Assembly (NCBI RefSeq): GCF_024124825.1
Contig: NZ_JAMXSS010000002.1
Coordinates: 1,798,001-1,862,000 of the forward strand
Origin: Arthrobacter sp. H16F315
GTDB lineage: Bacteria; Actinomycetota; Actinomycetes; Actinomycetales; Micrococcaceae
DNA length: 64,000 nucleotides
Direction: 5' to 3'
Every line of letters begins with the position of its first letter. Positions within the stretch are counted from its first letter, which is position 1. A model generated the notes under the pieces. The model was not told the DNA's origin. It did not search any database and saw nothing but the letters and a program-made list of their open reading frames with translations. The translations under genes and the position numbers were made by a program. Shown here piece after piece: positions 8,672 to 18,390 of the stretch.

Positions 8672-9766
8672 ATGGCTGAAGCCATGATCGAGTTCCAGAA
8701 CGTCACCAAGCAGTACCAGGGCGGCACTCCGGCCGTCGATGACCTGACCATGTCGATCGACAAGGCAGCCATTACGGTCTTTGTCGGGCCGTCGGGGTGC
8801 GGCAAGACCACCTCGCTGCGGATGATCAATCGGATGGTCGAGCCGACGTCGGGATCCATCACCGTGGGCGGCGAGGACGTTACGGCCGGGCCGGCGGCGA
8901 AGCTGCGCCGCTCCATGGGCTACGTGATGCAGTCCTCCGGGCTAATGCCGCACCGCTCGGTACTGGACAATATCGCCACGGTTCCCCGGCTCAACGGCGT
9001 GTCCAAGGCCGAGGCGCTCAAACGCGCACACGAACTTCTCGACGTCGTCGGGCTGGCGTCCGCGCTGGGCAAACGGTATCCCTCTCAGCTGTCCGGCGGC
9101 CAGCAGCAGCGTGTGGGAGTGGCGCGTGCGCTCGCCGCGGACCCGCCCGTGCTGCTGATGGATGAGCCTTTCAGCGCCGTGGACCCGGTGGTCCGCGACG
9201 AATTGCAGCAGGAACTCCTTCGGCTACAGCGCGACCTGGCCAAGACCATCGTGTTTGTCACGCATGACATTGACGAGGCCACGGTGCTGGGGGACAAGGT
9301 GGCTGTCTTTGGCCTGGGTGGCAAACTGGCGCAGTACGCAACTCCGGAAGAAATCCTGCGTGCCCCGGCCAACGATTTTGTGGCCTCGTTTGTGGGCCGG
9401 GACCGCGGTTTCCGCCACCTCGCTTTCAGCCCGTCCGACGGCGTCACCGTGCACCCTGCCAGGACAGTTACTGCCGATGAACTCAAACTCGCCGGCAACG
9501 ACGCCGCCGGATGGCAACTGCTGGTCGGTCACGACCTGCGTCCGCTGGGCTGGTCGGGCCCGGGCATGGGGTCCGAATCGGTTCCCGGCGGGTCCCTCTT
9601 CCGCAAGGGCGACACGCTCCGCCGCGCCCTCGACGCGGCCCTGTCCTCGCCCTCCGGTCTCGGCGTCGTAGTGGACGAGGACGGCCGGGTGGCCGGCGTT
9701 ATCACCGCTGAAGAAGTCCTCGCCGTGATCGAATCGGACCGGCACGTCCGGCACGGCGCGCTCTGA
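8672..9766 (+). CDS. Osmoprotectant (glycine betaine/choline) ABC transporter ATPase
   Basis: A 364-aa ATPase of the OpuCA/ProV type that powers uptake of betaine-like compatible solutes. It has Walker A at residues 39-47 (GPSGCGKTT), the signature LSGGQQQRVGVARAL and Walker B VLLMDEPFSAVD, then the H-loop FVTHDIDEA. The C-terminal third resembles a CBS-type regulatory extension (GLGVVVDEDGRVAGVITAEEVL), the region that senses ionic strength in this family. It opens a tightly packed operon: its TGA overlaps the ATG of the first permease by one base. Confidence 0.93.
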   Translation: MAEAMIEFQNVTKQYQGGTPAVDDLTMSIDKAAITVFVGPSGCGKTTSLRMINRMVEPTSGSITVGGEDVTAGPAAKLRRSMGYVMQSSGLMPHRSVLDNIATVPRLNGVSKAEALKRAHELLDVVGLASALGKRYPSQLSGGQQQRVGVARALAADPPVLLMDEPFSAVDPVVRDELQQELLRLQRDLAKTIVFVTHDIDEATVLGDKVAVFGLGGKLAQYATPEEILRAPANDFVASFVGRDRGFRHLAFSPSDGVTVHPARTVTADELKLAGNDAAGWQLLVGHDLRPLGWSGPGMGSESVPGGSLFRKGDTLRRALDAALSSPSGLGVVVDEDGRVAGVITAEEVLAVIESDRHVRHGAL

Positions 9767-10500
9767 TGGAATGGTTCCTGGCAAACAGCGCCCAGGTCTA
9801 CAGGCTCGCCGGACAACACCTCGTCCTGGCCATCTTGCCGATGGTCTTCGGAGTGCTGATTGCAGTGCCGGTGGCACAATTTGCGCGGCAGAACCGCGGA
9901 CTGCGGTCAGTGCTGGTGACGGCGTCCTCACTGCTGTACACCATCCCGTCCCTGGCGCTATTTATCATCCTGCCGACCGTGCTGGGGACGCGGATCCTGG
10001 ACCCGGTCAACGTGGTTGTTGCCCTGACCCTCTATGCCGTCGCCCTGCTGGTACGTGCCACCCTGGATGCTTTTGACTCCGTCGACGAGGACCTCCGGCA
10101 GGCGGCGGTCGCCATGGGCTTCAAGCCCTTTGCCCGCTTCCTGCAGATCGATCTGCCGCTTTCCCTGCCGGTGCTTTTTGCCGGATTGCGCGTCGTCTCA
10201 GTAAGTAACATCTCACTGGTCAGCGTCGCGGCCCTGCTGGGCATCGGCAACCTCGGTATGCTTTTCACCTCCGGGCTGCAGCGCGATTTCGTCACCGAAG
10301 TGATGGTGGGCATCATCGCCATCCTGATTCTCGCGCTGGTGATGGACGCTGTCCTGGTCCTGCTGGAGCGGCTGCTGACACCCTGGACCCGCGCCGCGGC
10401 CGCCCCGGCTGCCAGCACCGAATCCGGCCACCACACTCCGGGGACCAAGGCCGCGGCGCTGCGGTTCGCCCGTCCCAAGACGGGCGGGGGAAACGCATGA
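9766..10500 (+). CDS. Osmoprotectant ABC transporter permease 1
   Basis: A 244-aa membrane permease of the OpuCB/ProW family with about five or six transmembrane helices. The cytoplasmic EAA-type loop VDEDLRQAAVAMGFKPFARFLQIDLPLSLP contacts the ATPase. The start overlaps the ATPase stop by one base and its own stop overlaps the next permease by four bases (ATGA), so translation is coupled. The hydrophilic C-terminal tail after the last helix is longer than usual. Confidence 0.92.
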   Translation: MEWFLANSAQVYRLAGQHLVLAILPMVFGVLIAVPVAQFARQNRGLRSVLVTASSLLYTIPSLALFIILPTVLGTRILDPVNVVVALTLYAVALLVRATLDAFDSVDEDLRQAAVAMGFKPFARFLQIDLPLSLPVLFAGLRVVSVSNISLVSVAALLGIGNLGMLFTSGLQRDFVTEVMVGIIAILILALVMDAVLVLLERLLTPWTRAAAAPAASTESGHHTPGTKAAALRFARPKTGGGNA

Positions 10501-11242
10501 GCAACGTCGTGACCGATACCTTCGCATGGCTCGGCGACCCCGAGCACTGGACGGGCAGCGCCGGCATCCCGGAACGTCTCCTGGAGCACCTGCTGTACAC
10601 CGGCCTGGTGATGCTGATCGCCACCGCCATTGCGGTGCCTATCGGCCTCTACGTCGGGCATACCGGGCGCGGGCGGGTCGCCGTGGTTGCTCTCGCCGGC
10701 GCCCTGCGTGCGCTGCCGACCCTCGGCCTGCTGACGCTCTTTGTCCTGCTGGCCGGCATCGGACTGATGCCGCCGATCTGGGCGCTTGTGATCCTGACCG
10801 TACCGCCGCTGCTCGCCGGCACCTATGCCGGCATTTCAAGTGTGGACCGGAACGTCGTCGACGCCGCGCGGGCCATGGGCATGACCGAACTCCAGGTTCT
10901 CTTCCGGGCCGAGTTTCCCAACGCGCTGCCCGTGATGTACGGCGGATTCCGGACCGGTACACTCCAGGCCATCGCCACCGTCTCGGTCGTCGCATATATC
11001 AACCTGGGGGGCTTGGCCGCTACTTGTTCGACGGGCTTGTGCTCTCAGACTTCCCGCAGATGCTGGGCGGCTCCCTGCTCATCGCCGGCCTCGCGATCAC
11101 CGTCGACCTGGCCCTAGCCCTCATCCAGCGGCTCTTCCTGTCCCGGGGAGCCGCATCAAAGCCAAACCGAAGCCATCAGGCTGCGGTTGATCTCACAGAC
11201 CCCGTACCAGCGGGGACTGTTGTTCAAGGAGGTACGTCATGA
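10497..11242 (+). CDS. Osmoprotectant ABC transporter permease 2, frameshifted
   Basis: The second OpuC-type permease. It has family motifs up to VSVVAYINLGGL, including the EAA loop VDAARAMGMTELQVLFRAEFPNALP. At the G6 run 11006-11011 the frame breaks; the natural continuation GRYLFDGLVLSDFPQMLGG is one frame away and ends at 11242. Adding one G restores a 248-codon gene. The restored stop overlaps the next ATG by four bases (ATGA at 11239), which supports the restored frame. The tract also reads G-GGG-GGC, a possible -1 slippery site, but a sequencing or deletion error is simpler. Confidence 0.85.
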
Positions 11243-12201
11243 AGGAAACCCGCCAACGAGCACTCGGCAGGCGCGCATTCGGCGGCCTGGCCGCCGGCGT
11301 CGGCCTGGCCATGGCATTGTCCGCCTGCGGCGGCTCATCCGATCCGCTCTCCACCGCACCCGCCTCTGCCGGAGCCGGCTCCGGTTCCGGCGGGGCCCTC
11401 GTAATCGGTTCGGCCGATTTCCCTGAAAGCCAGATCGTCGCCGAGGTCTACGCCGGTGCCCTGAACGGGGCCGGCGTCACGGCGAGCACCAAGCCGAACA
11501 TCGGTTCCCGCGAGGTCTATTTCAAGGCGGTCCAGGACGGATCAGTGGACGTCATTCCCGATTACAGCGGAAACCTGCTGCTGCACGTGAGCAAGGACGC
11601 CACGGAGGTCTCCGCGGGAGACATCTACAAGGCACTCTCGGAGAAACTGCCTGAGGGACTGGCCGTGCTGGAGGCTTCCGAGGCAGAGGACAAGGACGCG
11701 ATGGTTGTGACAAAGGCCACTGCGGAGAAGTACCAGTTGAAGTCGATCGAGGACCTCGCCAAAGTCTGCAGCGAAATCGTGGTGGGTGCCCCGGCGACCT
11801 TCGCGGAGCGCGCCTACGGACTGCCGGGCCTGAAGAAGAACTACGACTGCGTGCCCAAGAAGCTGGAACCGTTCAGCGACGGCGGGGGTGCCGTCACGCT
11901 CAAGGCCCTCCTCTCGGACCAGGTCCAGGTGGCCGACATCTACACCACCACTCCGTCCATCGCAGACAACGACCTGGTGGTGCTCGAGGACCCGAAGGAC
12001 AACTTCATCGCCCAGCAGGTCCTCCCGCTGTACAACAAGGCCAAGATGACGGACAAGGCGAAGGAAACCCTGAACGCGGTCTCGAAGGTTCTCACCACCG
12101 AGGACCTGATTAACCTCAACCGGGCTGTCAGCGGCAGCCAGAAGCAAAACCCGAAGGACGCTGCGGCGGCCTGGCTCAAGGACAAGGGACTGGTCAAGTA
12201 G
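11239..12201 (+). CDS. Osmoprotectant ABC transporter substrate-binding lipoprotein
   Basis: A 320-aa OpuCC/ProX-type binding protein. It has a twin-arginine-like basic start (LGRRAFGG), a hydrophobic segment and a lipobox LSAC with Cys at about residue 30, so it should be anchored to the outer face of the membrane. The mature part opens with VIGSADFPESQIVAEVYAGAL, typical of betaine/choline binders. It is the last gene of the operon and a hairpin with a T tract follows, so the order ATPase-permease-permease-binding protein is complete. Confidence 0.93.
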   Translation: MKETRQRALGRRAFGGLAAGVGLAMALSACGGSSDPLSTAPASAGAGSGSGGALVIGSADFPESQIVAEVYAGALNGAGVTASTKPNIGSREVYFKAVQDGSVDVIPDYSGNLLLHVSKDATEVSAGDIYKALSEKLPEGLAVLEASEAEDKDAMVVTKATAEKYQLKSIEDLAKVCSEIVVGAPATFAERAYGLPGLKKNYDCVPKKLEPFSDGGGAVTLKALLSDQVQVADIYTTTPSIADNDLVVLEDPKDNFIAQQVLPLYNKAKMTDKAKETLNAVSKVLTTEDLINLNRAVSGSQKQNPKDAAAAWLKDKGLVK

Positions 12202-12228
12202 GGCCTGCCCCCGGCTTTTTCTGAGGAA

Positions 12229-12292
12229 CGACGGCGGTTGCCGGACTTCCCTGCGTATGCGGGGCGGGCCGGCGGCCGCCGTCGCGGTTTTT
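12229..12292 (+). terminator. Rho-independent terminator after the osmoprotectant operon
   Basis: CGACGGCGG at 12229-12237 pairs with CCGCCGTCG at 12276-12284, and CGGTTTTT follows directly. The interior can fold into a second GC-rich stem. Position and T tract fit an operon terminator. Confidence 0.7.
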
Positions 12293-12367
12293 CCGCCTGT
12301 GACGGCGGCCCGGCGTTGTGAGTCAGATCTCGCCGGAACTACATCCGCCATATGGCATATTTGATGA

Positions 12368-13589
12368 ATGGCAGAATTCAAGCAGTCCACCAAGCTTCAT
12401 AATGTCCTTTACGACATCCGTGGACCGATCCTTCAGGCCGCCCAGCAAATGGAAGCGGAGGGTCATCGGATCCTCAAACTGAACATCGGAAATCCGGCCC
12501 CGTTTGGGTTTGAAGCGCCGGACGCGATCCTGGTGGACATGATCCGCCACCTGCCGCACGCCCAGGGCTACAGCGACTCCCGTGGCATCTTCTCGGCCCG
12601 GACAGCTGTTTCCCAGTACTACCAGACCCGCGGGATCCAGAACATCCACGTCGATGACATCTACCTTGGCAACGGCGTCAGCGAACTTATCACCATGTCC
12701 TTGATGGCGCTGCTGGACGACGGCGACGAGGTCCTCATCCCCACCCCGGACTACCCGCTCTGGACGGCCTCCGTGGCCCTGGCCGGCGGCAGGCCGGTGC
12801 ACTACCTGTGCGATGAGGACTCCGGCTGGCAGCCCGACCTGGAAGACCTCGAAGCGAAAATCACCCCGCGCACCAAGGGCATCGTGGTGATCAACCCCAA
12901 CAACCCCACCGGCGCCGTCTACCCAGAGGAAACGCTCAAGAAGATCGTGGTCCTGGCCGAAAAGCACGGACTGGTGCTGTTCGCCGACGAGATCTACGAA
13001 AAGATCCTCTATGAGGACGCCGTTCACGTGAACATGGCCAGCCTTACCGGTGACGACGTCCTGTGCCTGACTTTCAGCGGACTGTCCAAGGCCTACCGGG
13101 TGTGCGGCTACCGGGCGGGGTGGATGGCTATTTCAGGACCAAAAAAGGAAGCCGCGGATTATCTCGAGGGCATCAACCTGCTGGCGAACATGCGTCTGTG
13201 CGCGAACGTCCCGGCGCAGCACGCGATCCAGACGGCGCTGGGCGGATACCAGAGCATCAACGATCTGATCCTGCCGGGCGGCCGGCTGCTCGAGCAGCGG
13301 AACAAGGCCTATGACATGCTCAACGCCATTCCCGGGGTCAGCACACAGCAGGCACGGGGGGGCGATGTACCTCTTCCCCAAGCTCGATCCTGAGGTTTAC
13401 CGCATCCGCGACGATGAGAAGTTTGTCCTGGACCTGCTGCGTGAACAAAAGATCCTTGTCTCCCACGGCCGGGCCTTCAACTGGGTCCGCCCCGACCACT
13501 TCCGGATGGTCACCCTGCCGCTTGTGAAGGATCTGGAGGAGGCCATCAACCGCATGGCGGACTTCCTGAGCCGGTACAAGGGGAACTAG
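12368..13589 (+). CDS. alaA: AlaA/AlaT-type aminotransferase, frameshifted
   Basis: A class I PLP aminotransferase, probably alanine:2-oxoglutarate (glutamate-pyruvate) transaminase. The N-terminus DIRGPILQAAQQMEAEGHRI and LKLNIGNPAPFGFEAPD is characteristic, NPNNPTGAVYP binds the cofactor, and SGLSKAYRVCGYRAGW carries the PLP lysine. The frame breaks in the G7 run 13356-13362. Removing one G rejoins it to AMYLFPKLDPEVYRI and a normal C-terminus ending at 13589, about 406 residues. The break lies where alanine transaminases read GALYMFPKLD, so the gene is probably intact in the organism. Confidence 0.87.
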
Positions 13590-13664
13590 CCTGAACTGAG
13601 CAGCGGCGCGGGCGGTTGTCCGGCGTTCCGAACGGAGGCTGCCTGAACCGGAAAGAGGCAAGGG

Positions 13665-14519
13665 ATGTCAGACATCGTGAGATTCAAGCAGCACCCTTCT
13701 GAGACTTTGAAGGTGGGTAAGGGTTTCAGGCTGAAGGACGTGGATCCGGACGCCACCCCGGGATACCCGGGGGACAAAAGTGATGGCGAGCTGCTGCTCT
13801 CCGACCTGGACGATAACCTGACGGTGTTCCAGGAGCAGCTCTTTGCCGAGTCCCGGTTCGGCGGCACCAAGCGCCTCCTGTTGATCCTGCAGGCCATGGA
13901 CACCGCTGGCAAGGGTGGAATCGTCAACCACGTTATGGGCACCATGAACCCGCAGGGGGTCCAGTTAAGGTCGTTTAAGGCCCCCACCGACGAGGAGAAG
14001 TCGTATGACTTCCTGTGGCGGATCGAGAAGGAAGTGCCCGCGGCCGGCATGGTGGGAGTCTTTGACCGGTCCCACTACGAGGACGTCCTGATTCACCGCG
14101 TCCACCGTTGGGCGGATCCGAAGGAACTCGAACGCCGCTACCAGGCCATCAACGAATTCGAAGCCCGGCAGACCGCCGCCGGTACGAAGATCGTTAAGGT
14201 GATGCTCCACATCAGCCCCGATGAGCAGAAGGAGCGGTTGCTCGCCCGGCTGGACGATCCGTCCAAACTTTGGAAGTACAGCAGCAACGACCTTAAAGAA
14301 CGCGCGTTCTGGGACGACTACATGGCTGCCTACCAGGCGGCTTTCGACCTCACGAATTCCAGCGCGGCCCCCTGGCACGTCGTGCCGGCCAACAAGAAAT
14401 GGTACGCCCGGATCGCCGTCCAGCAGCTGCTGCTGGACGCGATGGACGGGCTGAAGCTGGAGTGGCCGGTTCCCGAGCTTGACGTCGCACTGGAGCGGGA
14501 CCTCGTCGAGCGTTCCTGA
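13665..14519 (+). CDS. Polyphosphate kinase 2 family protein
   Basis: A 284-aa PPK2-type phosphotransferase that moves phosphate between polyphosphate and nucleotides (AMP or ADP as acceptor by subfamily). It shows the Walker A-like QAMDTAGKGGIV, the lid-region MNPQGVQLRSFKAPTDEE, and Walker B GVFDRSHYEDVLIHRVH, then the conserved DDPSKLWKYSSNDLKERAFWDDY. A purine-rich site (AAAGAGG) lies ahead of the ATG. The stop is 15 bp from the convergent end of xseB. Confidence 0.9.
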   Translation: MSDIVRFKQHPSETLKVGKGFRLKDVDPDATPGYPGDKSDGELLLSDLDDNLTVFQEQLFAESRFGGTKRLLLILQAMDTAGKGGIVNHVMGTMNPQGVQLRSFKAPTDEEKSYDFLWRIEKEVPAAGMVGVFDRSHYEDVLIHRVHRWADPKELERRYQAINEFEARQTAAGTKIVKVMLHISPDEQKERLLARLDDPSKLWKYSSNDLKERAFWDDYMAAYQAAFDLTNSSAAPWHVVPANKKWYARIAVQQLLLDAMDGLKLEWPVPELDVALERDLVERS

Positions 14520-14534
14520 GCGGCCGCGCCGGGA

Positions 14535-14771
14535 CTACTCCGGGCTGTCCCGGGCGGCTTGGTCCCGGGCTGCGGACAGGCGCTTGCGGGCACCCTCGAG
14601 CCACTGTTCGCAGCGTTTGGCCAGAGCCTCGCCGCGTTCCCACAAAGACAGCGACTCCTCAAGGCTTGCGCCGCCTGCCTCGAGTCTGCTGACGACCCCG
14701 ACGAGCTCCTCGCGGGCTTCCTCATAGCTCAGGGCATCAATGTCGTTGCCGGGCGTGGTTTCTGCTGCCAT
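14535..14771 (-). CDS. xseB: Exodeoxyribonuclease VII small subunit
   Basis: A 78-aa protein of typical XseB length. It contains the core [20 protein letters not shown] and [23 protein letters not shown], which forms the long helices that wrap XseA. AAGGAG lies 9 bases before the ATG. It follows xseA on the minus strand after a 96-bp gap. Together they make the processive single-strand exonuclease VII. Confidence 0.94.
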   Translation of the reverse strand: MAAETTPGNDIDALSYEEAREELVGVVSRLEAGGASLEESLSLWERGEALAKRCEQWLEGARKRLSAARDQAARDSPE

Positions 14772-14867
14772 GGTGTGCTGCTCCTTGTTGCGTCGGGGGA
14801 AGGAATTGATCGGGGCTGCCCGGGCGGGGTTTTGATTCTGCGGTGACCCGCTTTGCCGGCACCGGAC

Positions 14868-16154
14868 TTAGTCTTCGGCGGGTTCCTGGCCACCGGTCGA
14901 CTCTGCGGTGAACCGGCCACGGGCCACCCGAACGGTGAGGGGAGTGCCAGGCGGAGCCTGGTCGGGGTGCCGCACAACGCCGTGCCCGGTGCCCGGGGTC
15001 GAACCGCCGCCGGCGAGCTGCACTACCGCATATCCCCGGTCCAGGGTTTTCTGCGGCGAGAGGGCCCGGACCTGGGCCTTGAGGTGCACCAGCTGGTCGG
15101 ACGCCCGCACGACGGCGGTGGTGACCGCGGCCCGGGAACGGCCCGTGAGCCGTTCGACGTCGTCGTGCCGGCTGCTGACCATAACGTCGGGGGACGCCAG
15201 CACGGGACGGGATCTCAACGCCGCCAGCCGGTCCGTTTCGCGTTCCACCAGCCGGGTGACACCGCGCCGAAGCTGGTCCCGGGCCTGACGGACCCGGGCG
15301 AGCTCCTCGACGACGTCCGGGACGATCCGCTTGGCAGCGTCGGTCGGGGTGGAGGCGCGCAGATCCGCGACATCGTCAAGAATCGGCCGGTCCGCCTCGT
15401 GGCCGATCGCGCTCACTATCGGTGTGGAAGCGACGGACACCGCACGGATAAGTTCCTCGTTGCTGAACGGCAGCAGATCCTCCAACGCACCGCCGCCGCG
15501 GGCGATCACGATGACGTCCACCGCGGGGTCCGCATCCAGTTCGCGGAGTGCGGCGATGACCTGTGCGACCGCAGTGTTGCCCTGGACAGCCACCTCGCGG
15601 ACTTCGAATTCCACAGCGGGCCAGCGCAGTGCTGCGTTGCGCAGCACATCCTTCTTGGCGTCCGAGTTGCGCCCGGTGATCAGGCCGATCCGGTGCGGGA
15701 GCAGCGGCAGGCGCTTCTTGCGGGCATCGGAGAAGAGCCCTTCCGCCGCCAGGGCATGCCGGAGCCGCTCGATCCGGGCGAGCAGGTCACCGAGGCCAAC
15801 CGGCCGGATGTCCTTTACCGACATGTTCAGCCTGCCGGTCTTGAGCCACAATTCCGCCTTGAGCAGGGCTACGACCCGGGAGCCTCGTTCCAGCGGGCTT
15901 TCCTGCCGGTCCAGCACATTAGTCCAGACAGACGCAGGCAGGGAGATTTCGGCGTCGATGTCACGCAGCGTGAGGTAGGCGTTGGTGCCCCGCCGGTTCA
16001 GTTCGATCACTTGGCCTTCGACCCAGGCGGACGGGGCGCGGTCAATGTGCATCTTGAGCTTTTGGGACAACAGCTGCAAGGGCCAAGGATTGTCGGGGCT
16101 GGTTTCTGCCGCCGTGGCCGGAACGGTCGTGGCTGCTGCGGCGTCCTCAGACAT
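14868..16154 (-). CDS. xseA: Exodeoxyribonuclease VII large subunit
   Basis: A 428-aa nuclease subunit. The N-terminal OB-fold (WVEGQVIELNRRGTNAYLTLRD) binds single-stranded DNA. The catalytic part includes RIGLITGRNSDAKKDVL, VDVIVIARGGGALEDLLPFSNEELIRAV and PIVSAIGHEADRPILDDVADLRASTPTDAA, the blocks that contain the conserved acidic and histidine residues. A coiled region and a C-terminal LDRGYAVVQL repeat complete it. It is divergent from the membrane-protein gene at 16357 across a 200-bp spacer. Confidence 0.95.
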   Translation of the reverse strand: MSEDAAAATTVPATAAETSPDNPWPLQLLSQKLKMHIDRAPSAWVEGQVIELNRRGTNAYLTLRDIDAEISLPASVWTNVLDRQESPLERGSRVVALLKAELWLKTGRLNMSVKDIRPVGLGDLLARIERLRHALAAEGLFSDARKKRLPLLPHRIGLITGRNSDAKKDVLRNAALRWPAVEFEVREVAVQGNTAVAQVIAALRELDADPAVDVIVIARGGGALEDLLPFSNEELIRAVSVASTPIVSAIGHEADRPILDDVADLRASTPTDAAKRIVPDVVEELARVRQARDQLRRGVTRLVERETDRLAALRSRPVLASPDVMVSSRHDDVERLTGRSRAAVTTAVVRASDQLVHLKAQVRALSPQKTLDRGYAVVQLAGGGSTPGTGHGVVRHPDQAPPGTPLTVRVARGRFTAESTGGQEPAED

Positions 16155-16356
16155 GCCGGTACCCCGGGACGGGGATGGCCTGGTGCATATGGATAGGTGT
16201 CCTTTGCCGGGGCGGGGCTGCCCGCACGGGTCCTTCTCGGCGATTGCGCATCAGGAAGGGCCAGCGGCGGACAACTCGAATGTGTCGGGTTCAACTCTAT
16301 CCATAGGCCTACCATGGGGGCGCGACTTTATTGTTCGGCAGGACGCCCCCCGTAAG

Positions 16357-17268
16357 ATGGCACTACCCGTCAATTTCCTAGGAATCCTTGTGCGCACTTT
16401 TGTTTCGGCCGTAGCGGTAATCATCGGTCTTGTCCTTACGGCTGTCGCTATTCCAGCCATGTGGGTGGATCGGAATATCGTGCAGGAGGACGGTTTTGTG
16501 GCGTTCGCCGCACCGCTGGGCAAGGACCCGGCGTTCCAGCAGCGGCTGGCCGGCGCCGCGGTCGGCAGCCTCGGCGCGGAACAAATTCCCCAAGCGATCA
16601 GTGGACTCGTTACGCCAGTCTTGCAACGTGCCGCCAAGTCCCTCACGGCCATGCCCGGATATCCCGAGGCCTGGACCGAAACCCTGCGCAAGAGCCACCG
16701 GCTGAATTTCGCCGGCCCCGAGGCTCTTCCCGCCGGGACGGGCACCGGAACCTCATTGACCCTGGACCTCGCCCCACTTGTCGGTCTGGTGGCGAACCAG
16801 GTGGCGGAAGCCACCTCCTTGCAGCTGACGGCCCCTGACCAGCTGCCGATTACCCTTGGGCAACCGAAGCACCGGCAGATCCTGGACCGGGTCGCCGCTG
16901 TCGCTCCGATCGGCTACCCGCTCGCCGCCGGCGCCCTCATCTCCTTCGCGCTTGCCTTCGTGGCCGCCCGGCGGCGCCCCACAGTCCTCGCCGGGATCGG
17001 GCTCGGTGCCCTCGTGCTGGCCGGAGCCTGGCAGCTTGCCGCCGGCGCCGCCGGGAGTGCGGTTACCGGAACATCCAGCGGCAACGCGGTCGCGGAGATC
17101 TTCAAGAGCGAGTTCGTCTCCGCTGCCAGCTCAAGTTTCGGCCAGTGGATCCTGGTGGCAGCGGCGGCTGGCGGCGTCTTGCTCGCAGCCGGCCTGATCC
17201 TGCGCGCCCGCCCCCACCGCCGGGTGCCGCAACCGCTGGCACAGCAGCAGGTCCCTCAACACCGGTAG
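16357..17268 (+). CDS. Membrane protein of unknown function
   Basis: A 303-aa protein I do not recognise beyond general actinobacterial occurrence next to ispH. A transmembrane helix lies near residues 10-33 (FVSAVAVIIGLVLTAVAIPA). A central extracytoplasmic region (VDRNIVQEDGFVAFAAPLGK...) follows. Three more hydrophobic segments lie near the C-terminus, with a basic cytoplasmic tail. The ATG at 16357 is chosen because the hydrophobic N-terminus begins there; the frame stays open further upstream without features. It ends 9 bp before ispH and may be cotranscribed with it. Confidence 0.7.
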   Translation: MALPVNFLGILVRTFVSAVAVIIGLVLTAVAIPAMWVDRNIVQEDGFVAFAAPLGKDPAFQQRLAGAAVGSLGAEQIPQAISGLVTPVLQRAAKSLTAMPGYPEAWTETLRKSHRLNFAGPEALPAGTGTGTSLTLDLAPLVGLVANQVAEATSLQLTAPDQLPITLGQPKHRQILDRVAAVAPIGYPLAAGALISFALAFVAARRRPTVLAGIGLGALVLAGAWQLAAGAAGSAVTGTSSGNAVAEIFKSEFVSAASSSFGQWILVAAAAGGVLLAAGLILRARPHRRVPQPLAQQQVPQHR

Positions 17269-17277
17269 CATTGGGGC

Positions 17278-18369
17278 ATGACCTCCACAGCCGTGTCCAT
17301 TCCGATGCCAACCGTTCCGCGCCGTCGGCGTTCGCCGGAGGAAGTGCTGGCGGCAGCCGCCGTAGCAGGCCCCAAAAGGGTTCTGCTTGCCGCGCCGCGC
17401 GGCTACTGCGCCGGCGTCGACCGGGCAGTCATCGCGGTGGAAAAAGCGCTGGAGCACTACGGCCCTCCGGTTTACGTCCGCAAGCAGATCGTCCACAACG
17501 TGCACGTGGTCAGCTCCTTGGAGGAAAAAGGGGCAATCTTCGTTGACGAGACCGACGAGGTCCCCGAGGGTGCCCTGGTGATCTTCTCCGCCCACGGCGT
17601 CTCGCCGGCAGTGGTCCAGTCTGCCGAGGACCGGGGTCTGCGGACCATCGACGCGACCTGCCCGCTCGTCACCAAGGTGCACAAAGAAGCCGTGCGCTTC
17701 GCGAAGGACGACTTCGACATCCTCCTAATCGGCCATGACGGCCATGAGGAAGTCGAGGGAACGGCCGGCGAGGCTCCCGAGCACATCCAAATCATCAACG
17801 GCCCGCACGAGGTCGGCAAGGTCACGGTCCGGGACCCGGAAAAGGTCATCTGGCTTTCCCAGACCACGCTCAGCGTTGACGAAACGATGGAAACCGTCCG
17901 GCTCCTTAAGGAACGGTTCCCCACGTTGCAGGATCCGCCCAGCGACGACATCTGCTATGCGACAACTAACCGACAGGTCGCCATCAAGAAGATCTCACCC
18001 CAGGCTGACTTGGTCATAGTCGTCGGATCGGCCAACTCGTCGAACTCTGTCCGGCTCGTGGAAGTGGCCCTGGAGTACGGCGCGAAGGCTTCCTACCGGG
18101 TGGATTTCGCCAACGAGGTCGACGAATCCTGGTTCGAAGGGGTGGCGACCGTTGGTGTGACCTCGGGCGCCTCGGTTCCGGAAGTTCTGGTCAAGGACGT
18201 CCTGCGACTGCTGGCTGACTACGGCTACGGCACCGTCGAGGAAGTCGTCACGGCCGAGGAAGACCTGCTCTTCTCGCTGCCGAAAGAACTTCGCGCCACG
18301 TTGAAGCAGGCCGGGGACGTCACCCGTGCCCTCGGCGGCCGCGGGGCACGCACCGCCCAGACCTCTTAG
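17278..18369 (+). CDS. ispH: 4-hydroxy-3-methylbut-2-enyl diphosphate reductase
   Basis: A 363-aa [4Fe-4S] enzyme for the last step of the MEP isoprenoid pathway (HMBPP to IPP and DMAPP). The three cluster cysteines are visible in [27 protein letters not shown] and [11 protein letters not shown]. The catalytic-site elements FSAHGVSP and [17 protein letters not shown] are present. An extra 30-residue basic N-terminus precedes the core, as often in actinobacteria. It converges on rmuC, the two stops lying about 20 bp apart. Confidence 0.97.
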   Translation: MTSTAVSIPMPTVPRRRRSPEEVLAAAAVAGPKRVLLAAPRGYCAGVDRAVIAVEKALEHYGPPVYVRKQIVHNVHVVSSLEEKGAIFVDETDEVPEGALVIFSAHGVSPAVVQSAEDRGLRTIDATCPLVTKVHKEAVRFAKDDFDILLIGHDGHEEVEGTAGEAPEHIQIINGPHEVGKVTVRDPEKVIWLSQTTLSVDETMETVRLLKERFPTLQDPPSDDICYATTNRQVAIKKISPQADLVIVVGSANSSNSVRLVEVALEYGAKASYRVDFANEVDESWFEGVATVGVTSGASVPEVLVKDVLRLLADYGYGTVEEVVTAEEDLLFSLPKELRATLKQAGDVTRALGGRGARTAQTS

Positions 18370-18390
18370 GAACTCCCGGCCCCGGGCCTG

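Noticed and set aside
14853..16196. A 447-codon plus-strand frame opposite xseA
   Set aside because: Antisense to a clear exodeoxyribonuclease VII gene; its composition is that of a shadow frame with no recognisable motif.
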